A stretch of DNA of 64,000 nt from Pezicula radicicola (lineage: Eukaryota; Ascomycota; Leotiomycetes; Helotiales; Dermateaceae): positions 375,120 to 439,119 of the forward strand of contig PDUO01000024.1 of the NCBI GenBank assembly GCA_003008705.1, read 5' to 3'. How positions within the stretch are numbered: position 1 is the first letter of the stretch; the number at the start of each line of letters is the position of its first letter. The translations under genes were made by a program, and so were the position numbers. Under the pieces are notes generated by a model, which was given only the letters and a program-made list of their open reading frames with translations, searched no databases and was not told where the DNA came from. Positions 48,468 to 59,732 of the stretch are shown piece after piece.

Positions 48468-51400
48468 TTAACATAGAATATTCGAGCTTAAGCAGTTCAA
48501 GACATCCTGGCCCGAAGTAGCAGTCGTGATACCAAGAACAGTGGTAACGACACATGCCACGGTCGAAACTGCGTTATTGAGTGCGAGACCCAGGTTACTG
48601 ACTGTGAGACCTAATTCCGTGACAATGGCTGGGGGTAGTGCCTCGACACAAGCTAAGACTTGAGGTACAAGGAGAAGACCATTAGTCAGACCTAAGTTCG
48701 AGCACACAGTTGGCAAAGCCCCAAGACACGTAGCACCAGAAGAATCCGTGCAGACTAGTTCAGTTGAGGTTCCTTCGAGACCGAGAGCAGCGTCCAAGCA
48801 TGCGACAAGACTTTGACCGCTGCCAAGTAATGGGAAAGCGAGCGTGCCTACAACAGACGCAGCCGTACAAACCACTGCATCCAGAGCGAATGGACCAAGA
48901 TCTATAATGCAAGTTGGGAGATTTGTGAGGACATCGAGGACAGTGCCTAAAGATGTTGATCCGAGGTTTATACATGATTGAGGGAGAGCTGTGATACATC
49001 TGCTTTGGAGAGCGGTTATAAGACATGAGTCTATACCAATGCCCACTGATGCCGCAGTTGTTGTTGATAGCGCGTTGACCTGCGCTTGAATTGTTACGAG
49101 GTCAGGTAAACACTGTACAATTGTTCCAAGCGGATCATAAAGACCTGATATTCCTCCAATTGACCCGATTCCTAAAGCATTAGAACAAAGAGTAACACTA
49201 GCAGACAAACTGAGTGCCGCATTAATACCAGCGCCGAGGCCGGTCCCTAATCCAACACATGCACTTGGTAACGTGGTTTCACAAACCATCGTAGGCGTTG
49301 CTGTATATGATGTGCATGTGGTTGGATTTGAAGTGGTTGATGATTGTGTCAAAGATGTGCTTGTAGGAGTGAGGATCTCTACCGTTACAACACCATCTGG
49401 CCCAGGTGCAAGTGAAATAGTTGAAGTCATAGTACCGCTGTAGCCCGAAACAAGTGTAGTAAATGAGGTAACCTGTACTGGATTTGTTGAAGTGGTGCTT
49501 GGGCTGCTAGTAGCAATCGTAGTTGATGTACTGAAACCCTGGCTTGTAGGAGTGAGAATCTCAACAGTCACAACACCGTCTGGCCCTGGTGGCAGAGTTG
49601 TACTCTGAACGGTGGAACCACTGTAGCCTGATACAACTGTGGTATAGGAGGTCGTCTGTGCTAGACTCGTTGAAGAGGTACTTGAGCTGCTGGTAGAGAT
49701 TGGAGTTGATGTACTGAAACTTTGGCTTGTAGGAGTAAGGATTTCAACAGTTACAACCCCGTCTGGCCCTGGTGGAAGAGTTGTAGTTTGAACGGTAGAA
49801 CCACTGTAGCCTGATACAACTGTGGTGTAGGAGGTCGTCTGTGCCGGGTTTACAGAAGAGGAACTTAAACTACTAGTACTAGTCGTAGGAGTAAGAATTT
49901 CGACAGTTACAACCCCACCTGGCCCTGGTGGCAGAGTTGTAGTTTGAACGGTGGAACCACTGTAGCCTGATACAACTGTAGTATAGGAGGTCGTCTGTGC
50001 CGGGTTTGCTGAAGAGGAACTTAAACTGCTAGTAGTAGTCGTAGGAGTAAGAATTTCGACAGTCACAACTCCATCTGGCCCTGGTGGAAGAGTTGTAGTT
50101 TGGACTGTGGAACCACTGTAACCTGAAACAACTGTAGTATAGGAGGTCGTCTGTACCGTATTTACTGAAGAACTTAAACTGCTGGTAGTAGTCGTAGGGG
50201 TAAGAATTTCGACAGTCACAACTCCATCTGGTCCTGGTGGAAGAGTTGTAGTTTGGACCGTGGAACCACTGTAGCCTGATACAACTGTGGTATAGGAGGT
50301 TGAAGTTGGGGTTTCGATTACCACCGTGAAGGTTCCAGTGCCCCCTGAAATAGTTCGCGTTGAGACAACAGTTCCTGAATAACCGGAGTAAATCGTGGTG
50401 TAAACAGGTTGAATCTGAGGGACTGTAGTGGGTTCCAAAATCTCTACTGTAATACCAGCACCATCAGAAAGAGTCCGTGTAGATACCACGCTCCCTGAGT
50501 ATCCCGAGGAGATTGTCGTAGGTTGAGGCTGCTGAGGTGCTGAGGTGGGTGATTCTACTAAAACGGTGCCCAAAGATCCACCTGATCCTGAAAGAGTGAC
50601 CGTTGTAAGAACAGAGCCCGAATATCCAGTGAAGATAGTTGTGTATTGAGCACCTTGAGGCAGAGGCCCTGTAGGCGATTCTACTAACACTGTTCCTACT
50701 GAAGCACCTGGGCCAGGATTCAGCGTTACCGTTGTGAGAACAGAGCCCGAATAGCCTGTCGAAACAGTAGAATACCGAATAGATTGCTGGGACTGTGAAG
50801 TCGGGGTCTCGATTATCACAGTCACGGGCCCTGACTCTCCTGGTTGAAGAGTTTTGGTGGAAGTGAAGCTACCAGAATATCCACTGTACAGTGTCGTGTA
50901 AGCTGTTGGAGACCTTGATGTCGGAGTCTCGATTAGGACCGTTTCCGTACCACCAGACACTGACAAAGACAATGTTGTCGTCGTCAAAACGTCCCCCCCG
51001 TAGCCCGTGGTCAATGTGATGTAACTGATCAATTGTTTTATGATGACGGTGCCTTGGAATGATCCGGAGGAAGGCTGGATGGTTATGGTAGTTGGGATGG
51101 CTGGGGGAGAAATGTATTCTATGATCGTGACATACGCTATAGGTTCTCCAACTATTACAGTACCGAGGGTGCCCCCATTCGATGGTAGAAGGGTTTGTGT
51201 TGTAGCTAGAGACCCAGAGATTGTTCGGGTCTGCGTAGTAAATGATAGCGGATCTTGGATTAATACAGTCCCCAGAGTGTCACCATTAGATGGCAAGAGA
51301 GTCCGCGTTGTAGCTAGGGTTCCAGAGTACTGAGTTGTAGTAGTGAAAGATATCGGGTCTTGAATCAATACAGTCCCTGTAAGTCCTCCACTAGCGGGTA

Positions 51401-54400
51401 AAAGAGTCTGGGTTGTAGCTTGAGTTCCAGAATACCGAGTTTCTGTAGTGAACGATATCGGATCTTGTATTAAAACAGTACCTACGAGGCCTCCAATTAA
51501 TGGCTGCAGAGTTTGGGCTCTTGCTGTTGATCCTGTAATACCTATGGTCGTTGTAATGTATGATATTGAGCTACTCGGGGAACGACTAGGTGTCTCGGAT
51601 ATTACGGTCCCAATGCGATCAGTGCTAGAAGGTTGAGGCGTCAGAATTGTAGGAGAGCCCGAAAATGCGCTAGTTTGCGGCAAGTCAACATATACCGTGC
51701 CGATAGTTGACCCGTCAGATGGAGGAACTATTTATGAGTGAAGTGTTAGTATGCTCTTACAGCGGAAAGAAAGGGTTGAAAAGCCAATCAAAAACTAACC
51801 CGTACTTGTCACCGGGCTGGTGATACTAGGCATGGTTCGGGTCACTGTGGTGTAGCTATAGCTATAGGCAGCTGTGGGCCACGCAAGAACCGGATCTTGT
51901 ATAAGTACCGTGCCCGGGTCATCATTATTAGATGGAGTCAGTGTCACAGTTCGACTGGATGAACCACTGGGCGCTTTTTGCGTCGTAGTTATGTACCTAG
52001 GAGCTGACGTGGCCGAAAATGCGAAGGTAGGAGGAATCGTGACAGTACTTGGAATTGAGCCACCGATTGTAATCGTAGTAGTTACGTATGGCCCAGAATA
52101 TGGCAAGCCGCCAATGCCATTCTCAATTAAGATTACTCCAAATAACGCGTTAGCGGTGGGCGCTATCGTGACAGTAGAGGTCGCAGAGCCAGAAATGGCG
52201 ACAGTAGAAGTTTGATAGGGACCTGTAAATGACAAGCCTCCAGTAGCTTCCTCAATAATAACAAGACCAAGGCCAGTCGGAATAGGCGATGAAGGAACAC
52301 CTATGTTTACTTCTGGGCCTGAGAATCCCGATGCTGGTTGCGTAGAGGTGAAGCCCGGAGAATCGAAAGGTAACGAAATGAAGCTAGTAGGGAGGGCGCT
52401 TGATGGCCTCCCAATGATAACTTCAATCGCTGACATTCCGGAGCTCAACGTAGATGTGTACCCATTAGCGCCAAATGGTAATGAAACCGTACTTGTAGGC
52501 AAAGGCCGCAGGTTGCCAAATCCAACGATAAACTCCGCTGGAAGCGTTCCGCTTGCAGTCCCTGCTGAGATAAATGGTGTTGCTCCAAAAGGCAAAGCAG
52601 TTGTGATGGTTGGCAGAACGTCCGAAGGTTGCCCAATGATAATCTCTGCTGGAGATGTTCCTAATGCTTGTCGAGTGCTGGTGAAGCCACTCGCTCCTGC
52701 GGGAAGATTGATGAAGCTAGTTGGAAGAGTCGTGCCAATGATAACTTCTGCCGGTGATGTTCCTTGAGCCTGTCGAGTGCTAGTGAACCCACTCGCTCCT
52801 GCTGGGAGATTGATGAAACTAGTTGGAAGGGCAGTACCAATGATGACCAGTGCGGGGGACGTCCCGGATGCTGGTATTGTGCTTGTGAATTGAGGCTGCC
52901 CAGAACTGAGTGCCACAAAGATGGTAATGGTTGGACTAGCTGCTGTCGCCTGTGGGATAGCTGCCGGTGTTGTTATAGAGGGAAGCAAGTTAGTTGGTGG
53001 GATCGTCACCATGCTAGTTAAACGACCTCCAATAAAGCTTGTAGTTGTGACATAAGGACCGCTGAATGGCAGACCGCCAGTGCCCTTTTCAACAAGGACC
53101 AAGCCCGTCGAGGCACCAGGAACCGGTGGCAATGTATAAGAAATCGTCGTAGTCCCCGCAATGGCCACGTTCAAAGTAGAATATGCTCCAGAGTAAGCTG
53201 AACCTCCAGTTGGTTGCTCAACGATTATGAGACCTGTTTGTTGAGGAGTAAGAGCTGAAGCCGACGCAGAAGGATTTAGAAGAGGGTTGACAACTGCTAC
53301 TGCAGAAGCCGCAAGGCTAGCTGGAATGTAAAATGTGGGTAGCAGGGTGACTGTGGTTGTGATGGAGCCAGCTAGGAAACAATGGGTTAGTACTAATACT
53401 TACATTGGGGTTTGGAGTATCCCTGTGCAAAACCAATGCTGCAAACGAGACATGAATCGCGCGAACTTACCAACCGATGAGGTGGAAGTTATGAATGGTC
53501 CACTAAACGCAGTACCACCTAGAGGAACCTCAGCGATAATTGTTCCAATCGGCAGCCCTGATTATTGTCATAAGTCAGCTTGTACATGCCAAGAAAGACT
53601 ATCTCGCTTACCCGAGGTCGGCAGCAACGTCACAGCGGTTGCTGTTGAGCCTGCTATGCCCGCTGTGACAATGAACATTGGTCCAGCGAATGCAGATCCT
53701 CCGGTGGGCTCGTAGACTAATACAGTGGCTGGGGTGGCCATAGCAAAGGATGTAGTATCCAAGGCATTGCAGTTCGCAGTTGACTTGGAGATGAGATCTA
53801 CAAGTGTACACCCAGGTGGTATGAGTCCATTGAATACCGCATAAATCTGGCCGTTGGTTCCTCGACAGAACTGACTAGCTCCTCCTATAAAGCTTGGATT
53901 AGTCCAAGAAAGTACACCACCATCGATTGAAAAGGCAGTGGCTATCTGGGCTTCAATGAGTTGGCTGGCGAATAAGGAAGCGTTTGTATGGGTAGATGTA
54001 GACATGAGAGCCCCAGTACTATCGTACAGCATCCCCGAGCGTAATTGGAACACAGTACCGTTCTCACAGGCAGGAGTTATAGTGCCATTGTCTGCCAGGA
54101 AACCAATCGTGGTTGCTTGACGGCGAGCAACTGATTGAAGTGGAAGCACGGCGAGCATGAACAACTCCAGAGCTTCTGGTTCTATCGCTACCACTGACGG
54201 TGTTTGCACTGATCCTAAGGCTGTTAAAATTCCTGCAGGTGATGTCGGGATTCCAGTTGTTGACCTGCAATCTATCAGTATTATTCCGTTTCAAGCTTGG
54301 AGGCCTAGTTGAAGACTCACTGAACAACCGTGGCAATATTTGTTACGGTAGAGGATCTGAAATGAATTTAGCTTCCTCCAAACCTTCTCTTCGCTATAGC

Positions 54401-54777
54401 TCTTACAGAGTAGAGGTGGATACAACGGTGTTAGTTACAACTACCTCGGTTACCAAAGAAGTCGGAGCATTGTTGATACTGATCGTCGCACCACCGTCGA
54501 TATTGATTAGTGTCTAAGTTCCTCGATCAGTAAGATTCCCAAACTGAGCTACCTAAACGGAATGTATGGGAAAACGTACATTTGCCGAGATATAGGTATT
54601 AATTGGTACGGTTTTCCGGGTAATGTATGTGAATACATAAATTTCAACGTAAGGTATATCATATAAGACGCAAACATTGTCTCGGGCAGCTACCTGTCCA
54701 TGGGTGAGAGCAAGAGCTGAAACTCCGTACCGCAGGCCAAGGAGCACGCCTGCGAGGAGTGATCCCCAAATATGCAT
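48468..54777 (-). CDS. Giant secreted mucin/flocculin-like repeat protein with DUF7908-like domain
   Basis: Seven exons (54777-54580, 54513-54407, 54356-54321, 54264-53612, 53557-53471, 53371-51800, 51727-48468) sum to 5913 nt and 1970 residues with every phase agreeing. Order: signal peptide (MHIWGSLLAGVLLGL..); a short Thr/Val region; a globular domain of DUF7908 type (IGFLADNGTITPAC, FCRGTNGQIYAVF, PPGCTLVDL); units with TGGxxFSGPYVTTT; units with LPTSFINLPAGASGFTST; units with GTVLIQDPISFTT; then units of YTTVVSGYSGSTVQTTTLPP. The last units resemble yeast flocculin repeats in layout. The C-terminus is a Cys-rich domain with three internal copies. There is no hydrophobic tail for a GPI anchor, so attachment, if any, would be by disulfides or glycans. 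A role in adhesion or as a wall or extracellular-matrix component is inferred. Confidence 0.88.
49350..50300 (-). repeat. Six near-identical tandem repeats in the mucin gene
   Basis: Units of about 145-187 bases begin around 49359, 49546, 49728, 49887, 50041 and 50188 (plus-strand word GTAGGAGTAAGAATTTC or close variants). Each encodes SYTTVVSGYSGSTVQTTTLP, then a PGPDGVVTVEILTPT-type stretch and a Ser/Thr linker. The four at 49728-50300 are the most alike. The similarity at DNA level suggests recent expansion by unequal exchange. Confidence 0.88.
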
Positions 54778-57404
54778 CTTATCGCGTAAGTGACGACTCT
54801 TTGGAGATATTTGGAGCCAGATATCAAATGTGACTAGGCTAGAGTAAAGAAAAACAACTAGTGCTTAGTGCTTGATGGAAAAATGTTCCGAGCTGTATGA
54901 AGTTTATGATATATGAATGCCCTTCTTGCAGAATATATACTTAGTGTGCAAACATCACGCACCGAAGTTTAAAAGTACCCCTATATTCCAGATTCCTGCT
55001 TTGGACTCGTTGCACCGGATATTAGTCACCGTTTTCATACTGAACACAGGCCGATCTAACCCTTGTCGCAGCTGTTGATCTGCACAACTTTAAAAGTCCC
55101 CAAAGCGCATCCAAAGATAAGTGACAGACACACTGACCATCTGAATCTCGAGGACGAGAGACTAAAAGCTTCCAGCCACAAAGAGCTGGGGCTGCACTAA
55201 ATCATATCTTGGTAAACGGTGGATAAGCTTAATTCTCATGCTGGTGAGGTATTTGCTTGGTGGAGAATACATGTGAGGAGAAAGTGAGAGAGTTTCCCGG
55301 TCGTTTGCGGCTTCGCTTCATAAAGTTTCATGGAAGAGCCTACGTCCATAACCGCAAGCTCGCAGCCATCAGCCCTGCATGACTAGGAAAAGGGGGCTCG
55401 AGGCGTATAAAAGGTTAAATGAGTATAGGTAGCTAATACAGTCTCTGCTTTTCATCGAATATGACCGGAGTACGGAACACTTCCCAACTGCCCACCAAAC
55501 ATCGAAACTCTGTATACATTCCCAGCGTCGCAGTATTCTAGCCTTAAATGCTACAGGAATAAAATAGCCATATGGAATCCTGGGGCTAGACTGCCTGAGG
55601 ATCTGCGTCTATCTCCTTGAGAACATCGACTCAAGCTGAAAAAGACAAACAAATAGCATGTTTAACAATGCCAAAAACTTTACCTTGAATTATCTCGCTT
55701 ATTTTCTATTCTGAAGTGTCTGCGTGCAGAAGAACAATGTTTAGCCGCGATATACCTGAACTTGGTCTACACAGGCGGTGTCTGCTTGAATTAGTCTTCC
55801 GCGGTGCAAGTCTCCATATCATATCCACCAAGTCCAGTTACTGTACCGGAACAAGTTTAGTCATTCGTAGAATATCATCGCCTCCATACAGATATCGAGA
55901 TGCTGGACAGCGTTGCTTTCAGAATTCAATGCACCACACTTCGTGGAATTGTGGAAAGTAACTGAAGAGTCCAACGTATGCAGACATGAAGTTGCCCCTC
56001 CTGTCTTAGAATGTGTCTCAGCCTTCATATTGGGGCCAAACGCATCAAGGTTGCATTGTATCGTATTGAATTTTTACAAGTAGTGTTAGCGTGTCTGAGA
56101 TCAACATGCACTGTTGGTGGAAATCTCCGGATTAATTCGGTGCCCAAAGCCTTACTTGGGGTTACGCAGCAATACGAAGAAAGCAGCATTACCTGTCTTG
56201 CGACTGATAAAGATTTGGTAGCCTGTAGACTACCAGATTCGGATATACTTGGGGAAGAATTGACCTAGTCGGCTTTTGCCGAAGCCCCTCCTTTCACGTA
56301 GGTATTGACCATTAGAACAAAAACACAAGTGCAAAAATTAGTAGTATGAAAAGCAGTAAGAAAATGAGGCTGTCACCAAAAAGACGTTGGAAGGCTTTTC
56401 TCCTTAGTAAACTATGTGTAAGTTGCCTAGGCAAGCTTGGTATGAGACGGAGGCATTCTCCAACCGACAAAATTGTGGCACGAGAACAAGCCGCCGTGTT
56501 TCTGACGGCAAATCAAAACTGGGGGAAACTAGACGGTCAATTGCCACTACAAAGAAACATATTTCGGCTGTCGAGTATGACGCTCAACGAAAGTTTAGAC
56601 ATCATATAGAATCGCTTGGAGATTGCCGAGACAGTAATGTCGTCAACCTCTGCGAGAAGGCAAATCAGTAGCTGGACGAGTTTGATGGTAAGAACTCTCA
56701 TGCTCCATGGCAAAAGGAAGTGTATTTTCTTGGCGCTTCTCACGGTAAATCTTCAGCCAATGTTGATGTCTCATTTCTGTCGACCTCATACGTATGTTAC
56801 CATAACTAGACCTCAAGAACTGGGGTATACTCACTAGGAAGGACCATGATCTTTAGATTATGGTTGACTACCACATCCACCAACGTACTGTGATCTTAAA
56901 ATTGTCGTAAGTGGCATAATTGAATTTCGTATTAACGTCCTCGACAACCGCCCGTGGGATCCATAGGGATCTACGGCAAGCGGGAGCGGTCTCCTTGGTA
57001 AAGAATGACGATATCAGCCACATGGAGGGGTCCAAGTTCCAAAAGCTGGTTCGATGAAAGCATCATTATTATTACAAGGAATTCCACCCGGCCGAGTCTT
57101 GAGTGATCATAAGAAGAAGGCAAGCTGGGTACGAAGTAGTGTTCGGGTAACATGATGGCCTAATCATCCAACCAAGTAGTCTATGGCCGACGTCGAATAG
57201 GATATTCACTCGACACTCATCGTAGGAGATACGAACGAAGTATAGAAGATATAAAAATAACACAGTCAACTCGTTTAGGTGTAGGTTGGGGAGAATAAGG
57301 AGGGCTCTTATAATCAATCGTAAGGGGAGTACAGACGAAGTTGACCCTAGAAGCTATTGGCTAGCGTCAGGCATCACTCCGAGGCTATGAGGCCAAAGTC
57401 GCAA
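54778..57404. other. Long intergenic region upstream of the mucin gene
   Basis: About 2.6 kb with no supported gene. The first 600 bases should hold the mucin promoter; a sequence gaatatatac about 160 bases upstream of the ATG could act as a TATA box. Short open frames at 55.7-56.9 kb overlap on both strands and show no domain or splice support. No direct or inverted repeat of note was seen apart from the element at 57411. Confidence 0.45.
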
Positions 57405-57410
57405 CCAACC

Positions 57411-57668
57411 TCTCTCCACCGGAGAAATAAGTGGCCGATTTTGTGCATAGGCTACAACCCCAAACCTATACTTATTACTTTGTTCTTTGCCCTCCCTACA
57501 CCCCTAAAACTATAGAAATTTTTATAGAACTATTGCATATAGACTAAATTGTCACTTAGGCTAGTTTATTATATATATAGAAAATAAGTGAAACTAATAT
57601 GTAAATAATGCGATTTTTAGTGTTATAGCTTGTGCATAAAATCAGCCACTTATTTCTCTGGTGGAGAG
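57411..57668. mobile_element. MITE-like element with long terminal inverted repeats
   Basis: The left end reads CTCTCCACCGGAGAAATAAG and continues GTGGCCGATTTTGTGCA. The complement of the right end reads CTCTCCACCAGAGAAATAAG and continues GTGGCTGATTTTATGCA. The inverted repeats extend about 50-55 bases, and the differences are mostly C/T or G/A transitions. The word CCAACC flanks both ends (57405-57410 and 57669-57674), a candidate 6-bp target duplication. The interior is AT-rich, about 150 bases, with no coding capacity. This is the structure of a small non-autonomous DNA transposon. Its superfamily is not known; the autonomous partner is not in the window. Confidence 0.75.
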
Positions 57669-57748
57669 CCAACCCAAACTTAACTTACCTAACTACAGAA
57701 GCGGTTCCCAACGTCTCAAGTTCATAACAGCACACCCTTTTCTGGATC

Positions 57749-59431
57749 ATGAATAACTCACAGTTCAGAAAGCTGGTACTTGACACTCCAGCACGACAGG
57801 CAGGGACTGGGGAAGGCAAAGGAGCAGTCGGTGCAACACCGCGACGAGATGGCGCAACACCATCAGCTCTTGGCTCGCGAATGCGAAGTAGCATTCCTAT
57901 GACCCCGTACGTATTTGACAAAATATTCTAGACTCTGCACAAGGCTTTCAATGCTAACATACTATCTAGAAGATCTATCGCTACCGGAGGCGGTGCAGAC
58001 TTTGCGCGACAGCTAGCAGAACGAGAGCGCGAAAAATCCGGACAACCACCGAAGAAGTTTCGCTCAATCGCAGCTCCCAAAGGTTCCAAACTCGCAAGTG
58101 GCTACACGGATCGCACGCAAACACGAGTATCAGAAGAGGATGACGAGAAAGCGGCGAGGGTCAAGTCTCTGGAAGAGATGATGAAATTACAGCAGATTGA
58201 CGAGGATACATTCAAGAAACTGCGCGATGAAATACTTGGTGGTGATGTGGCGAGCACGCATCTGGTCAAGGGATTGGATTATAAACTGCTAGAGAGGGTT
58301 AGGAGAGGAGAGGATGTTTTGGGTGGAGCGGCGCCGGAAGACGAGGCTGTTGCCGAGAACGTGGATGAGGAGTTTGACGAGTTGGAGGATAAAGAGGTTA
58401 CCGCTATCCAGAAAGAGAAGACAGCGAAGAAGGGCGAGATGGCGCCTCCCTCTTTAATTCCTGGGAAGAAGAGGACTAGGGACCAGATTTTGGCTGAACT
58501 GAAAGCTTCGAGACAAGCAGCGAAGGAGGCAGCAGAAAGAAATTCTCTTGGATCCAAATTCAAGAAAATTGGCGCTCCACGCTCGACATCGAGGATAGAG
58601 AGGGATGGTAAAGGTCGGGAGGTTTTGATCACCGTTGACGAAAATGGGAATGAGAAAAGGAAAGTCAGAAAAGTACAAGTCGAGCCGGAGCAGGAGAACA
58701 ATCATGGTCTTCTGATGCCAGATAAAGATGCAAAACCACTAGGGATGGAAGTACCAGAGATACCCAAGGCTCCAGAAGAAGAAGAAGAAGATATAGATAT
58801 TTTTGACGACGTTGGCGATGATTATGATCCTTTGGCTGGGCTCGATGATGAAGACTCATCAGAAGAAGAAGCAGAGGAGGGAGAAGTTTCAGAGAGCAAG
58901 AAGAGAAAAGAAAGGACTGTGGAGAAAGAACAAGAAGAGAAGCATGCTCCTGGAAGCATGGCTCCGCCACCACGTCCCAAACAGCCTACATCCCCAAGAA
59001 ACTATTTCGGCGACTCGAAAACAGAAGAGCCCGAATCCAAAAAACCAATAGCTCTCAACGATCCCACAATACTAGCTGCTCTTAAGAAAGCATCAACACT
59101 CGAACCATCCTCATTATCAAAAGCCTCACAAAGCGAGGAAGAAGCTGCGAAAGAGGCACGGAGAAAGAAGATGCTTCAAATTGATACCCGAGATGAAGAA
59201 GATATGGATATGGGTTTCGGCAGTAGTAGATTTGAGGACGAAGCTGATTTTGAAGATAAGAAGATCAAGTTGTCTGAATGGGGAAAGGGTGGAGACGATG
59301 ATGAAGAGGATGGTGGGAAAGGTGATGGAAAGGGAAAACGGAAAAGGGGCCCGAAGAAGAGGAAGGGTGATTCTAATAGTGCTGCGGATGTTATGAAGGT
59401 ACTTGAGAGAAGGAAAGCTGGTGGCTCATAG
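57749..59431 (+). CDS. Spliceosomal protein RED/IK (SMU2-like)
   Basis: Exons 57749-57906 and 57970-59431 join in phase 2 (gtacgt..atctag, branch tgctaac), giving 539 residues. The N-terminus (MNNSQFRKLVLDTP; then SIPMTPRS) and the block DFARQLAERE, SGYTDRTQTR and GGDVASTHLVKGLD are the RED_N domain signature. The rest is acidic and basic low complexity with Glu and Lys runs (EEEEEDIDIFDD; a Lys-rich end). RED/IK works with SMU1 in the B complex of the spliceosome, in splicing of short introns. This fits a genome full of short introns. The MITE-like element ends only 80 bases upstream of the start codon and may lie in the promoter or leader. Confidence 0.93.
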
Positions 59432-59732
59432 TTGCCATCTAACTTACAGAATTAAAGAACCAAGACATTCATGAGTTGTCGCTACCATACCGTACATTGC
59501 GAAAGCTACTGACGATTTTACCAACCCCGACAAACAGCCTGCACCACCTTCAAGACGCAACCGGGGTATTCCATTCCATCACAGAATCTATCGCATCTCA
59601 TCTACAATGCGCCAATTGCCGTTTCATAAACCTCAAGCTAGCTTACCCATGGCGTTCCCGAATCCGTCGCGTCGGCATTTCCCACTCACCAAACGCTACC
59701 AAACGACGCTATCCTAAGCCCCAAGCCCTCAT
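59432..59732. other. Intergenic between convergent genes
   Basis: About 300 bases between the RED/IK stop and the nucleoside hydrolase stop. A short open frame on the plus strand has no protein-like support. No other feature was seen. Confidence 0.5.

Noticed and set aside
51040..52767. Long plus-strand open frames opposite the mucin gene
   Set aside because: They mirror the repeats of the minus-strand gene, whose splice chain and domain content are well supported, so they are shadows of its codon usage.
55716..56840. Several short open frames upstream of the mucin gene
   Set aside because: They overlap each other on both strands, share no common reading and carry no recognisable motif or plausible splice chain.
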